Assembly: GCA_039583875.1 (NCBI GenBank)
Contig: CM077151.1
Location: 119,637,519-119,701,518 of the forward strand
Reading direction: 5' to 3'
DNA: 64,000 bases
DNA from: Platanthera guangdongensis
Taxonomy: Eukaryota > Streptophyta > Magnoliopsida > Asparagales > Orchidaceae
A program made the position numbers and the translations under genes. Positions 37,695 through 49,796 of this stretch are shown here, piece by piece. How positions within the stretch are numbered: the stretch's first letter is position 1; each line of letters opens with the position of its first letter. The notes under the pieces were generated by a model. The model made no database searches. It was not told the origin of the DNA and saw only the letters and a program-made list of their open reading frames with translations.

Positions 37695-38051
37695 CATTCT
37701 CGCCCGTGATGGGTTTGAGGGATTTTGAATAAAGGCACTATTGTGCATTCTCTCCCGTGATGGGTTTGAGGGATTTTGAATAAAGACACTATTGTGCGTT
37801 CTCGCCCGTGATGGGTTTGAGGGATTTTGAATAAAGGCACTATTGTGCGTTCTCGCCCGTGATGGGTATACGGGATTTTGAATAAAGGCACTATTGTGCA
37901 TTCTCACCTATGATGGGTTTGAGGGATTTTGAATAAAGGAACTATTGTGCGTTCTCGCCCGTGATGGGTTTGAGGGATTTTGAATAAAGGCACTATTGTG
38001 CGTTCTCACCCGCTATGGGTTGGAGGGATATATATTGCAGGCTCACCCGTG
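37695..38051 (+). repeat. 51-bp minisatellite in C 3' LTR, seven units
   Basis: Units start at 37695, 37746, 37797, 37848, 37899, 37950 and 38001, the same number as in the 5' LTR. Confidence 0.9.
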
Positions 38052-39425
38052 AAGTGTTTGATGGATTCAGGACAGGTTGGTCCTGTGAGCTGAAGGCTCG
38101 GGATGAAATACTTGTATGTGCATAAATCTAGTGGCGGGTCATGCGGTACTGGCCAATCGTCACACCGATGACAGTACGGTGAACCAGGCAGGTGTGAGGG
38201 TTTGAGGGGCCAGTGGGTTGTTTTACACTGCGGTCTGGACGACGATCCCCGATAACGCACACCCAACCAAACAAGACTGACAGGTAGTCAGCAAAATGCG
38301 TTCGCAGACTCTAGAGTGCACCTAGGATGTGTATAAAGGCATATGAGAGGTGGTCTAGGTTTGGTAGTGTGCATATCTGCCTAGAAGTGGAGATGCCCGC
38401 TCCGCTACTGCCGTAGCCACAACGGTGGTACCCGAGAGTGAAGCTAGCTCTCAAAAAGTGGGAACTAAAGGTTTGTGATCACAGAGTCATTGTGTGTGAG
38501 TTTCACTTGCCTATTGCATAAATTGCATCATAAACATTCGTTCATATTAGGTCATACGCTTCATAAATCCTTATCATATAAATTAGTATGGGCTCTTTTA
38601 TATGATAAGTTCAATTTCCTGGAAAACTTAACTTATAAATTTGTATGGGCATTTTTATAAGTTAAGGTACTTTTTGTGATGGTAGTGTAGTGGTAGCATA
38701 ACTTTACTTTTCTGCTCTGACTTTCAGTTCTTTACTTACTTGTACTGTACATGCTTTTACTTTTGTGCTATATACATAGAACTGCTAATGTAGATTTACT
38801 GCTCACACTCTTACTTGATAGCTTAGTTTCCCTTGTCACCTGCTTCATTGTTACCCCTTGATTGTCCTCCGCTTCGTCCTCCCGAATGGTGCTTAGGAGT
38901 TGCGGGGCGAGGTGTGGAGGAAACGACTTAGTCTTTTTGACTAATGGTCGGTGACCAAACTATTTTTAGGAGCTTGAGGAGATGGAGCACCAGCATGACC
39001 GGCAGGACGAGGTGACAGGGCGTGAGGAGTTGACACCACCTACTACTACTACTACAGCGCTACCTCAGGTGGGATGAGTTCAAGATTAGTTGATTAGCTT
39101 CCGCTGTTTTGATGTTTTGTGAGGAGAGTTATTCATATGATGTACTGGGCATAAGCCCTTATTACTCTTCATATTTTTGTTCTCATTGTGGATTGTGTAC
39201 TCTTTCATTCATATATATATGATTTGTACTGTGACTGTGGACTAGCTGTGTTGTACTCTGATATGTATTACTTCTACTTCTCATATTGGCCAACATGTTA
39301 TGATCGTGCTAGCCGGCAGAATCGGCGTGTTGCAGTGTCGACTAACCCGTGCGTTAGTGCCACCGTAAGACGACAGTTCTGTGCATAAGTCCGGGAGCCT
39401 CCTTGGTAAGGGGATGGGTCTTACA

Positions 39426-39682
39426 TGTAGACCCTGCTAGACCTCAAATACAAAAGGTAAAGCAGGAGTACAAAAGAAGATACAATAGATTTGACTGTTG
39501 GTGCTGCGGCAAAATTAGTCATTTTGGCATAGATTGTTTGTTTAACCATGCAAATTTTTAAACTCCATGAGTTAACAATGCGAGACCCACCACTCACAAT
39601 GTTAATGGTCCTAGTGGTGTTAGACTAACAAGAAACAAAGGACCCAAGTCTGTTTGGGTTCGAAAGGTAAAATGATTTATGG
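39426..39682 (+). pseudogene. Element B gag, last segment with zinc knuckle
   Basis: Begins with the TGTAG duplication. It contains an intact CCHC knuckle CWCCGKISHFGIDC near 39497-39540 and ends near 39675 at a TGA followed by TTTATGGTTGCAGGT. Pol starts in another frame right after, an arrangement also seen in element G. Confidence 0.8.
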
Positions 39683-42600
39683 TTGCAGGTTTGTCGAAAG
39701 GACAATAAAACTCCTATCTGGTATTTGGACAGTGGATGCTCTCGGCATATGAACGGGACAAGAAGCCTACTGCAAGAATTTACCCAAGTTGAAGACGTAC
39801 CAATAATTATCTTTGGAGGGTCTAACAGGGGAATAATTAAAGGGTACAATATGATTTCCAATGGCACAATCTCTTTCACAGACATGGCTTATGTTGAAGG
39901 ATTACACCATAATCTAATAAGCATAAGTCAATTATGTGACAAAGGCTATATAGTTGAGTTAGACAAGGACAAGTGTCTGATAAAATCGTCTGCAAATTTG
40001 GAGATGATCTTAACAGGCACTCGGAGTAGAAATATTTTCTGTTTAAATTTTCTATGTTTAGACAATTCTACACTACTGTGCTTTTTGGCAAAAGATAGTG
40101 CATCTCTCTTTGACCAATGACATAAGAGATAAGCACATATTAATTTCAAAACTATAAATATGTTATTTTCTCACAACTTAGTGTGTGATGACCCCATCAT
40201 TATGTGCATTAAAGAGAGTCTATGTCACGCATGCTAGATGGGTAAGCAGATTGGGGTAACCTATAAGTGTATTTCTGAAAAAGAATCTTCTAGGCATTTG
40301 TATTTACTCCATATGGACTTATTCGGTCTCATGCCAATTCACAGTTTAGGTGGCAAAGTCTATTCGTTGGTAAATATTGACGACTACTCTCGTTTTACTT
40401 TGGTGTTCTTTCTAAAACACAAGTCAGACACTTTTGATGCTTTCACTAATTTTGTTAGCCAAATTCATAACGAATTAAATTGCTCAGTGGTAAAAATTAG
40501 AAGTGATCACAGAATAGAATTTGAGTCTGGTGCCATGGAAAAATACTATGGAAGTCAAGGTATCTTTCATGATTTTTCCTCCCACGTACTCCACAACAAA
40601 ATGAAGTTACCGAGAGAAGTAATAGAACCCTCATTGAAGCATGTACGACTATGTTGAATGATGCTTCATTACTAGAGTACTTCTAGGCCGAAGCAGTCAA
40701 AATAGCCTGTCACGTGCAAAATAGAGCACTAACTAACAAAAATCATCGTATGACTCCATACGAACTGTTGAAAGGAAGAAAACTGATTGTGTCCTACTTT
40801 ACGATCTTTGGCAGTAAATGCTTCATACATAATAATTGGAAGTATATCCACATGAAGTTTAGTGAAAAATATTTTGAAGGTGAAGCAGCTCATCTAGTGT
40901 TGTTGCTATAGATGCAGGTACCTGGTTCAAGTATCTAAACTTGGAAGAAGCTGTCAAGGAAGATGTGCCAAGTTCAGTCAATGTCGTTGATCCAAGTATA
41001 GTGGATGAAGAGTGACTAGATGACGAAATATGTCAACCTGGACGAGATGCTATAGAAGAGGAAAAACCTGCTAGGAGGCAACTAGGAAATCTAGTGTTCA
41101 GATACCTGCAAGATCACTCGATGGATCAATTTATTGGAGAGATCGGCGATGATGTCAGAACGAGAAGAGGTACTTCTAATGAAATTGTACATCTTAGTTT
41201 TCTATCTCAGGTTTAGCCGAAGAAGTTTAGCAAACAAGGATGCCTCTTGGATAATGGCCTTACAAGAGGAGATCAACTATTTTGAAAGGTGCAAAGTTTG
41301 GGAGTTGGTGCCCAGGCCCAAGGGACAGAACGTGTTCGGTACCAAGTGGGTATTCAGAAACAAGCTGGATGAAAATGGAGTAATCATAAAGAACAAAGCC
41401 AGGCTTGTAGCACAAGGATAAAAACAAGAAGAAGGGATCGACTTCGATCAAACATTTACTCCGGTGGCTCGACTCGAAGCGATAAGGTTGTTTTTGGCGT
41501 ATGCTACTCACAAAGGCTTCAAAGTCTATAAAATGGACGTGAAGTCGGCATTTCTCAACGTAGATCTGAAAGAGGAAGTATACGTAGCACAAACCCCAGG
41601 TTTTGTAAACTATACCTTCTCTGACTATGTTTATTTTCTCAATAAATCTCTTTACGGTTTAAAACAAGCTCCCCGAACTTGGTATGAGATGCTATTTAGA
41701 TTTCTTCTTGAGAGCAAGTTCACAAGAGGAAAGATAGATATGACATTATTTCTTAGGGAAGTAAAAGACAAGATTTTGCTAGTGCAAATCTATGTCGATG
41801 ATATTATTTTTGACTCTATAGAAGATAACCTTTGAAAGAAGTTTTCTAAACTTATGCATTAGAAGTTTACAATGAGTAGTATGGGAGAGCTGAAGTATTT
41901 CTTAGGAGTTCAGGTGAAACAATCTGAAGATGGAATTTTCATCTCTCAAACGAAGTTCACCAATGAGTTACTTAAGAAATTCAGAATTGAGAACGCAACC
42001 TAAATGTGGACTCCAATGGTTTCAACTATGTCTCTGGAGAAGGATAAGAAAGGGAAACTTTTTGATGAAATCAAGTACATAAGAATAATTGGATCCTTGC
42101 TCTATTTTACTGCTAGTAGACCTGACATAATGATCTCGACATTTGTGTGCGCTGGATTTCATGCGAACTCCAAGGAATCTCATTACGTCACTACAAAGCG
42201 AATTTTAAGATACCTTAAGGGCACACCGAATATTGGTTTATGGTACACAAGAAGTAATGATCTCGAGCTAATTATTTTTTCAGATGCAGATTTTGCAGGT
42301 AGCAGGGATGACAGGAAAAACACTTCCAGGACGTGTCAATTCATCTGAAGAAGACTTATTTCTTGGATCTGCAGGAAGTAGAATTGTGTGGCAATCTCTA
42401 CTGCCGAGTTAGAATATATCTCTACTGGTAGTTGTTGCGCACAACTTCTTTGGATCAGTAATTAGCTAGAGGATTATAACCTGAAGTTTAAAGTGATTCC
42501 TATGTTTTGCGACTCCTCTAGTGCGATAGCAATTGCGAATAATCCATCTGTCACACCCAGACAAAACACATCGAAGTATGATATCACTTCATCCGGGAGC

Positions 42601-42736
42601 ATGTGGAGAACATGTACATAACCCTCAACTATGTATTGACGGATAAGAAGGTCACAGATATATTCACAAAACCACTGGACAAGGCCAAGTTCTTATTTTT
42701 CAAAATAGAGCTAGGTATGCTGAACAAAGACTCGTG
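39683..42736 (+). pseudogene. Element B pol: protease, integrase, reverse transcriptase, RNase H
   Basis: Copia order. Protease: [13 protein letters not shown] at 39720. Integrase: [33 protein letters not shown] and IRSDHRIEFES at 40300-40530, lacking the usual Gly of SDxGx[41 protein letters not shown] and YVDDIIF at 41330-41810. RNase H: SRPDIMIS, FSDADFAGSRDD, and AELEY in place of AEAEY. There are many stops and at least one frameshift, between 40657 and 40714. It ends at TGA 42734-42736. SIRE-like by similarity to element G. Confidence 0.9.
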
Positions 42737-42962
42737 AAGTTGGCTAAGGATACAAGATTTCACTCGGGAAGTCGTTTCAAAGCAGAGAAATTTGTCTAAG
42801 GAGAATTCATAAAGTACCAATCATCGAATCTCGCCGAATCATCAAAATACGTCTAGTAGTTACGATGAAACTCGACGAATCTGGCTCTGCTACCCGACGA
42901 AACTTGACGAATTTGACTTAGGTCAAGAGTTTCAGGTATGCGCATTTCCCTCTTAAAACAAT
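42737..42962 (+). other. Start of the element B pol-env spacer
   Basis: Noncoding; carries a few CGACGAA/CGCCGAAT words (42820-42920) related to the LTR array. It corresponds in position to the 58250-58720 spacer of element G. Confidence 0.5.
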
Positions 42963-42963
42963 T

Positions 42964-42982
42964 AATATATATATAGATATAT

Positions 42983-43051
<69 letters not shown>

Positions 43052-43066
43052 TATATATACATATAC

Positions 43067-43123
<57 letters not shown>

Positions 43124-43131
43124 TATATATA

Positions 43132-43229
<98 letters not shown>

Positions 43230-43286
43230 CACATATATATATGTAAATATATATACACACACGTATATATATGTAAATATATATAT

Positions 43287-43329
<43 letters not shown>

Positions 43330-43343
43330 TATATATATATATA
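42964..43343. repeat. (TA)n microsatellite with (CA)n interruptions
   Basis: About 380 bp of TA dinucleotides broken by CACACA, GTGTGT and ATAGATA tracts. Open frames with Tyr-Ile repeats are artefacts of it. Confidence 0.97.
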
Positions 43344-43688
43344 CAGTTATTTGGGGAAAACCGAACCGTTTCGTCGAAAAGAAGCTATCGATTCTGCCTC
43401 CGTGACTGTTCATCTTCCTCTTCCTCGCCGAAACGAGTCAGCAAAATCCCTCAATGGCAGTCCCATCAGATACAGCAGGTTCCACTCTTCCAGAGCTCTT
43501 CCAGTCACAAGAAAGATCGTTTCCAAAGCCGTCCATTTCAACAGATCGTCCAGAGCTCTGGCAGAAACAATATATTTCAGAAAGTTTGATTTCTGCAATA
43601 TTCTCCATGGCTCCTCGCGGTACCAGCGGTTTGCTAGGTGGTGGAGAACTAGTTCGAATAGGGTTTGCGTCAGCTTCACATCAGTTCA
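43344..43688 (+). other. Leader-like part of the B spacer, possible envelope-like start
   Basis: Non-repetitive 345 bp between two microsatellites. It has a pyrimidine-rich start (TGTTCATCTTCCTCTTCCTCG) and reaches an ATG at 43608 beginning [16 protein letters not shown], which stays open to the second microsatellite. In SIRE elements an envelope-like gene follows pol, so this may be its decayed start; similarity was not established. Confidence 0.35.
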
Positions 43689-43720
43689 GTTATATATATA
43701 TATCTGTGTGTATATATATT

Positions 43721-43779
<59 letters not shown>

Positions 43780-43855
43780 GTGTGTGTGTATATATATACC
43801 TATATATATATCTGTGTATATATATATATATATACGTATATATATACGTATATAT
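43689..43855. repeat. Second (TA)n microsatellite
   Basis: About 165 bp of TA repeats with TGTGTGTG and ATACGTA interruptions, ending at the presumed boundary of element E. Confidence 0.95.
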
Positions 43856-43857
43856 GA

Positions 43858-44882
43858 TGCAGGGCTAAGCGTCGTCGGTGGGAGACCTACGGACTAGTAC
43901 GTTCGCCTCTCGATGATTTAAAATCGACACTCGTACAGAAGTTTCCGCAGCGCACACTCCAAGCAATTTTATCACGATTATGCTAACGCACGGGTAGCCA
44001 AACCGTTTATGTACCGAATAGAGGCTATAGGCCAATATCCATTCCTGCTAAAAGGATCAATATTAGATCCGACCGAGAGGGTTGTACCAAAAGAGATCTA
44101 CCAAAAATTACGATCCGGAAAATGGTAGATCTCTCCCAACAAAAAGCTACGTGGTTCTCCAAACCTTTTCGAAAATAAATCAAATAAGATGAACACAAGT
44201 CAATTAAAAATAAACCACGATCAATTTCCAAGCTTCGAAATCCAACGCAACAATTGGCCGCCACAAGAATATCCAAGAGGGAAATCACACGGGAGTAGAA
44301 GTTTCGTTACCCAAGTCGGAATGGATGATTCCGACTATCTCACTTGGAGCGCTCGTCTACGGCTCCGTTGGAGTTACGCCGGATGGAGAAAAGTTCTTCC
44401 ACCGTCGTCGTATCCCGCTTGTGGTGGTCGGATGTAGACCTGAAAGGGGAAGGGGAGGGGATCGACTTTGTGGTTGGTGGAGGAAGGGAGTTGGCGGCGG
44501 CTAGAGTGGGAGATGGTGGTGGCCAAGAGGGGTCTTGTGAGGGGTGGCGGCTTGGAATGGTGGAGGTCTGGTGACTGAGTTGTGCGGGGGAAGAAGGGGA
44601 GAAGTTGGCGGCTTGGGAGGGAGGAGGGCTTGGGCGGCCGAACCTAAGAGGAAGAGAGAGGAGAAGGAATTAAGGGGGAAAGCTTTTAGGGTTTCAAAAT
44701 CACATTCAAAGTGCCTTCATAATGAAATATCCTATGCCTTATATAGGCTTACAACAATGGCTAGGCTACATGCAGCCCATAAAAATAAACATGCACTCTA
44801 AAGTTTAAACCATAAGGAAATAATTAAACAAGTTTAAGCAAATAACAAAATAAATTTATCCAGATAATATTGATTGTAATCA
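43858..44882 (-). repeat. Presumed 3' LTR of element E
   Basis: Lies directly after the pol stop in element sense, carries TATATAAGGC at 44736-44745 (minus) and a long pyrimidine-rich leader, and ends near the microsatellite. Proposed ends are TGATTACAATC at 44882 and TGCA at 43858. No second copy is in the window, so the boundaries are guesses. Confidence 0.5.
44736..44745 (-). promoter_or_regulatory. Putative TATA box of the E LTR
   Basis: Minus strand TATATAAGGC, about 140 bp into the presumed LTR. Confidence 0.5.
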
Positions 44883-44890
44883 AATAATTA

Positions 44891-45710
44891 TTATGAAGCG
44901 GTCTTGCGCCGAGGGCGGAGATTGTAGCATCGCGCCACACGATAACCATGATGACGCAAGTCTTTTGAAGGCGACGATGGAGGATCTTCCGCTAGTATGC
45001 CTCCATCATTAGCAATTTGGGGGACGACATCTCCATCAATCCTCCCCCGCTCGAAAGGACGCATCACTGATGAGTTGTCTTGAAGGTACCGTCGAAGAAG
45101 AGCGTCATCCAATTGAGCCACCTCCGATTCCGGGAGCCCAGAGTCATTGGAGGCGGGACGACCGCGCCAACGAATCAGGTAGCGGTGCACATCGCCATCT
45201 GAAGAGGGAAGCACTTCATTTTGTAGAATCCTGTCTGGCAAAAAGTGTGTCCGGGGGAACCTAGGAAAAGTGTTAGGCAACACGGGAGGAAAAGCATTTT
45301 CTTCAACATTCAACGTACCTCAGTTGGAGACCGATGGAGGGAGCGATCCAGTAACACCCTCAACCCCAAACCCATTAGAACCTGTAGTGGAGCTAAACGG
45401 ACAGGAAGATAGTTCTTGCGGCGGAGCAACATATGACGTTAAATCCGAAACATTAAAAATAGGGGAAACACCCCCAATCAGTTGGTAATTCCAAAAGAAA
45501 TGCATTGTCTCCTAATTTCTTTAAAATTCGATAAGGTCCCGCTCTCCTATCCGATAACTTTTTTAAGGTGCCTGCAGGCAACCATTCAGGGATGAGACGC
45601 ACCATGACTAGATCGCCAACTTTTAAGTGAGAAGCTCTCTTATGTACGTTAGCATGAGCTTGATAAGACGGGTATTGTGTGGTTAGCGTGTCCTTTATGT
45701 TCTTATGCAT
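44891..45710 (-). pseudogene. Element E integrase C-terminus and chromodomain-like region
   Basis: Frame 45453-45710 has HLKVGDLVMVRLIPEWLPAG and RRAGPYRILKKLGDNAFLLELP, the integrase GPF/Y module. Frame 44891-45313 has FLPDRILQNEVL, a chromodomain-like VHRYLIRWRGRPASND and DDALLRRYLQDN, ending YNLRPRRKTAS and TAA. A frameshift separates them near 45320-45450. The chromodomain would steer insertion to particular chromatin in an intact element. Confidence 0.8.
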
Positions 45711-45733
45711 ATTATGAATATGAGAGGAAAAAT

Positions 45734-46807
45734 CTAGTGCAAATTGACTTGATTTAAAAACGGCGGTAAAGTAATCAAGTAGAGTGGCACCGATGCTTTA
45801 TATCCGTGCACGATCTCATTCGGAGACAAGCCAGTGGACCGATTTTTGGAATTATTATATGCTAACTGGGCATGAGGAAGGAGAAGGTCCCATGTACCCT
45901 TGTGGTCTCCCCCAAGGCATCGTAGTAAACTACCTAAACTTCTGTTTACCACTTCCATTTTCCCATCCGTCTGTGGATGGTAGGCTGAAGAGAACATAAG
46001 TTTGATGCCCATAGTCCTCCACAAGGTCTTCCAAAAATAATTAGTAAAATTCACATCCCTATCGGTAACTATAGATTTTGGAACGCCTCGATGGCCAACA
46101 ACTTCATTAAAATATATTTGTGCAACATGTTACGCATCGTTGGTTTTATTACACGCGATAAAGTAGGCCATTTTGGAGAAGCGATCGACGACGACCAAGA
46201 TAGAGTCATGACGCCTAAACGTGACAGGTAGGCCTAGAATAAAATCCATACTAACGTCTTCCCAAGGTGTGGATGGAATCGGAAGAGGGGTATAAAGTCC
46301 CGCATGGGTTTTGTTACCCTTCGCCAATTGGCACGCTCGACAACTACCCACGATCTTGTTAACCATTGACTTAAGACCGGGCCAATAAAACTTGTCTGCT
46401 ACTAACGTGATCGTTTTGTCACGGCCAAAATGTCCACCTAACCCACCACTATACAACTCCCAAACAATGAAGTGACGTAGGGAGGAGCGCGTGATACATA
46501 ACTTCGAGTGGTTAAATAAATAGCCGTCACGAATATAATAAGACGTAATGGTCGTAGGCGAGTTGTCTTGAGTGGCTAAATAAATATCCTTAAAATCCGG
46601 ACAGTGGACATACTCATCTTTAATTCTATCGAAGCCGATCACCTTAACTTTTAGCGTAGACAATAATAAAGTGACACGACTAAGACCGTCGGCTACGCGG
46701 TTGAGAGTACCCTTAAGGTGTTTGATGATGAATGTGTACTCCTGAAGATAGGAGACCCATTTGGCATGTCTAGGGCTAACCTTAGTTTGAGAGTTAATAA
46801 ACCTCAA
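45734..46807 (-). pseudogene. Element E integrase
   Basis: Zinc finger GGLGGHFGRDKTITLVADKF with CRACQLAKG, core SMDFILGLPVTF, then VVVDRFSKMAYFIACNKT. A stop at 46130 interrupts before the second Asp (SIVTDRDVNF, about 46060), and MNFTNYFWKTLWRT with YHPQTDGKMEVVNRSLG follows in the same frame. The DDE residues are present but split by the stop. Confidence 0.85.
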
Positions 46808-46995
46808 CGCTTCATTGTCGGATAAAATGACAAATCCTTAGGGAGTAAGTAGTGCCACCAATATTGGAGGCACCTAATGATTGCATAAAACTCTCGATCT
46901 TAATTAGAATAATTCAATTTAGTCCCTGCGAGTTTCTCACTGAAATACCCAATAGGGTGGCCTTCCTGAATCAATACACCACTGATGAGCCCGCG
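46808..46995 (-). pseudogene. Element E RNase H tail
   Basis: Reads SGVLIQEGHPIGYFSEKLAG, DREFYAIIRCLQYWWHYLL and then a frameshifted NEALR on the minus strand, with stops. It ends abruptly at the F LTR, marking the insertion point. Confidence 0.75.
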
Positions 46996-47949
46996 AACAG
47001 ACTCTTACTGTGGTTGGTTCGGTGAGTCAATCGCCGCGGGCGTGCTCGGGTAGGCAAGTGCACCTATCGCAAGTAGTACTCGATATTCGGGGGAATACCG
47101 AGGTCGTATTGTTCTTGAGGTCGGGTTGACTATTCTTACTCCTCCAGGAGGACTATTATTTTACTGAAAGTAATGTGGAGATTTTAATTAAGTAAAGACG
47201 GAAAAAGTAAAAGAGCGAAAAATGATTTAGAAAAATTCGATGAAGGGTTAACGCTCGACATCGAATCGGATTAAGACAAAAATAACTTTTAATAAATATA
47301 GGACTTAGTTTTCAAATTAATAAAAGGCAACTTGGCCGTGGAGGTTCCACAAATGTGAGCTCACCTAGCTATAGGGATATGACTCACCTGAACGCCAAGA
47401 CTATTCGACCGAAGGTTTGTCCAATGAAGGATTCCTCTTAACGCCCGCTCTACGCTAAGAACCACGCTATTGGGTGGGGAACACAATCCGGTAGAATTAC
47501 GCTTCTCCTCTCTCGAGGGTATGCACACAACTCTATTTACCTAGGGTGATCTGTCCATACGCACGGCCTCTCGGCTAGCTAGAGTATGGATAACGGAAAT
47601 ATGGCCCACACATCGATTTGTAGTCCTACGCGTCGTTAACCCGGGACAAACCTTAAATGCTTAAATTAAAGTGAAAATAAAAAGCTTTAATTATTACGAA
47701 TTATTTTAAATGTCCCAATGCTCTTCGACGCCGATGCTAAAAGCGATTAGCCACACATCGGTATGGGGACGGCTTATAATTTGATGAGGCGCGAGTTCGA
47801 AATTAAGCTCTAAAAGGTTATAAGAATAAGACATGAAAATGACAAACATTTATAAACTAGAAAAGTTAGCTAAAACAAGAACTCACGCACACTCCAAATT
47901 ATAAATAAAACAGAATAAACTAAATTACAAAAAATGGAAAATTACAAGT

Positions 47950-48355
47950 CCTACTCAAATGAGTAGGCGGGAAATAAAGGCACGTCATTTAACTCTTAAC
48001 GAGTAGGCGAAAATAAATGCAAGTACAAGTCCTACTAAAATAATTACAGAGAAATAAATGACCTGTCATTTAACTCAAATGAGTAGGCGGTAAACAAAGT
48101 CCAGCCATTTAACTCCTAGCGTGTAGGCGGAAATAAACGCTAACACACACACACACTCTACATAATTGAAAGAAAGCAATAAAACTATCTCCTACACACA
48201 CGCACTCTACGTAATTGAAGAAAGCGATAAAATAAAGCATGAAAATAAAGCATGAAAAACTAACTCGTACACTCACACACTCTACATAAATCAAAGAAAG
48301 CAATAAAATAAAGAATTAAAATTTATCTCCTACACACACACACTCTACATGGAAG
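47950..48355. repeat. Tandem repeats in the F LTR
   Basis: Four imperfect units around GAGTAGGCGG and AAATAAA (47960-48130) are followed by about four units of CACACACACTCTAC plus GAAAGCAATAAAA (48140-48355). They lie downstream of the TATA box in element sense, so in the transcribed leader. Confidence 0.75.
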
Positions 48356-49139
48356 TTGAAATGACAAAATGAAAACTTACTCTTTCTCTAACACATACAA
48401 ATTAAAAGCAAAAATGAAAGTTACCAAAAATTTAAAACTACTACTTTTCTATACTTAGGTTTTACCAAAAACAAATAAAAAGAAAAAAAATAAAATTTTA
48501 AGAGAACAAAAGTTTTTCAAAACAAATCAAAAAACCAAAGTTCTTTAAAAATTAAAATTTCAACATTTTCATTCTTAGGATTTCATAAAAGTGATAAAAA
48601 GTGAAAAGAAAATGAAAAGAACAAAAAAAGTTTTACAATCCTACAAAAAAAACTAAGTAAAAAGAATATAATCACTTTCAAAACTCTTTTATAAATCCAT
48701 AAGAATGAAATTTAAAAAAACATTAAGGAAGAACATGTTGAAGAAGAGATAAACATATCATACCATGCTTGGAAATGAAATCTACTACAAAACCTAACTT
48801 GAAGACAAGTTAAAAACATGAATAATAAACATGCTACACTCATACACACACACACACTTTTCATAAAGAGAAAAACAAAGGAGAAACTAAGGATAAAATG
48901 AGAAGAAAAGTGGGCACATAAGTTCATTCCAAAGTCATTTAATAAGAGAAAAACTAACATTTTTATTGATTAAAATAGACTATTACAAAGCTATTACAAA
49001 GCTAAATCTAAAGCTAAAACAAACATGAAAGGAAGTGGGGAGAAATCTCCTTACATAACAAAGGAATCCACGGATGCAGCCCACAAAACACACTAAAGTG
49101 GCTCAAAAATGTGAACCCTGGGTCATTACAGAAGTGGGG

Positions 49140-49147
49140 TATTTATA
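49140..49147 (-). promoter_or_regulatory. Putative TATA box of the F LTR
   Basis: Minus strand CCTATAAATACCCC. It follows the CACGCCC and TCGTCGA arrays in element sense, as in the other Athila-like LTRs. Confidence 0.65.
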
Positions 49148-49164
49148 GGAAAAAAAAATCAAAG

Positions 49165-49640
49165 TACACGCCCTCTGACACGGGTGTGTCGGCGGGCGTG
49201 TCACTACTGTTTGCGAAGGTGGCCAGTGATTTGACGACAAAGTTGACTTCGGGCTGGACACGTGTCGGTCACGCAGCGATCACGCCCCAGGTCATGGGCG
49301 TGTCGAGGAGGTGGATCTGGGCGCGGGTTTGTCCAACGGAAATCATCGAGCGGAAATCGTCGAGTGCTGGAGAATCGTCGAGCGTGAGTTTTGTCGGCCA
49401 GGTAGAGAAGTCACGCCCCAGGTCATGGCGTGACTCTGGGCGTGTCAGGGGTTCGACGATCGTCAAGTGGAAAGTCGTCGAGCGGCAAAATCGTCGAGCG
49501 GCAAAATCGTCGAGCGGAGGATCGTCGAGCGTAGAGCGTCGATTGGAATTCGTCGAGATGAAATCGTCGAGCGTGGGTTTTTGAGTTGTCACGCCCTGGT
49601 CACGGGCGCGACCCAGGGAACACGGGCATGTCAGCACTGT
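49165..49640 (-). promoter_or_regulatory. Mixed TCGTCGA and CACGCCC array in F U3
   Basis: Nine TCGTCGA/TCGACGA words in 49341-49578, mostly AATCGTCGAGCG, are flanked by CACGCCC/GGGCGTG words at 49170-49430 and 49590-49635. Both motif families are thus present in one U3, as in element D. Confidence 0.8.
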
Positions 49641-49796
49641 TTTGGTAGATTTTTCTTTTTTTTCCTGTAAAATAAAACAAAATAAGTTAGTAGTAAATTT
49701 ACAAAAATAGGAGTATTTTATTGAACAAAAATAAGTAAAAACGATGAAAATGACTAAATTAATGTACACAAAAATACGTATATTTACAATTCAACA

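Larger units (their letters stand above)
26187..39425 (+). mobile_element. Element C: Tekay/Del-like gypsy element with 4.9-kb LTRs
   Basis: Two LTRs of 4934 and 4858 bp surround a 3447-bp internal region. TG...CA ends and a perfect TGTAG duplication (26182-26186 and 39426-39430) fix the boundaries. Very long LTRs and a surviving integrase/chromodomain end with GGACGAAATT before the 3' LTR fit Tekay/Del chromoviruses. Most of gag-pol is missing or unrecognisable, so it could only have moved with proteins from another element. The LTRs differ by several percent by eye, and the 3' copy lacks about 85 bp near 35938. Confidence 0.93.
34568..39425 (+). repeat. Element C 3' LTR
   Basis: Pairs with 26187-31120. 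It is preceded by TTCGGGGACGAAATT (34530-34544), but the expected G-rich polypurine tract has been replaced by a T-rich stretch ending TTGGGATT, probably by decay. Confidence 0.95.
43858..47008 (-). mobile_element. Element E: Galadriel/CRM-like chromovirus, 3' half
   Basis: Minus-strand gypsy element with RNase H tail, integrase and a chromodomain-like C-terminus, then an LTR-like region. The 5' half is cut off by insertion of element F at 47009 and should lie beyond the window. The short distance from the last ORF to the LTR and the RYLIRWRGRPASNDSG chromodomain-like word fit Galadriel or CRM rather than Tekay. Confidence 0.75.
47009..49796 (-). repeat. Element F 3' LTR
   Basis: Element-sense start TGTTGAATTG at 49796 and end CCAACCACA at 47009. 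Blocks at 47320-47600 resemble the left-edge LTR and A LTR (GCCGTGGAGGTTCCACAAAT, CTCTCGAGGG, GGCCTCTCGGCTAGC). The LTR is about 1.1 kb longer than that of A. The end is inferred from TG...CA and the E junction, not from a second copy. Confidence 0.8.

Noticed and set aside
42853..43897. Several 120-240 codon frames rich in Tyr-Ile on both strands
   Set aside because: They are translations of the TA and CA microsatellites and carry no independent coding signal.
44344..44801. Plus-strand Gly/Arg-rich frames
   Set aside because: Antisense of the pyrimidine-rich leader of the presumed E LTR; no support as a gene.
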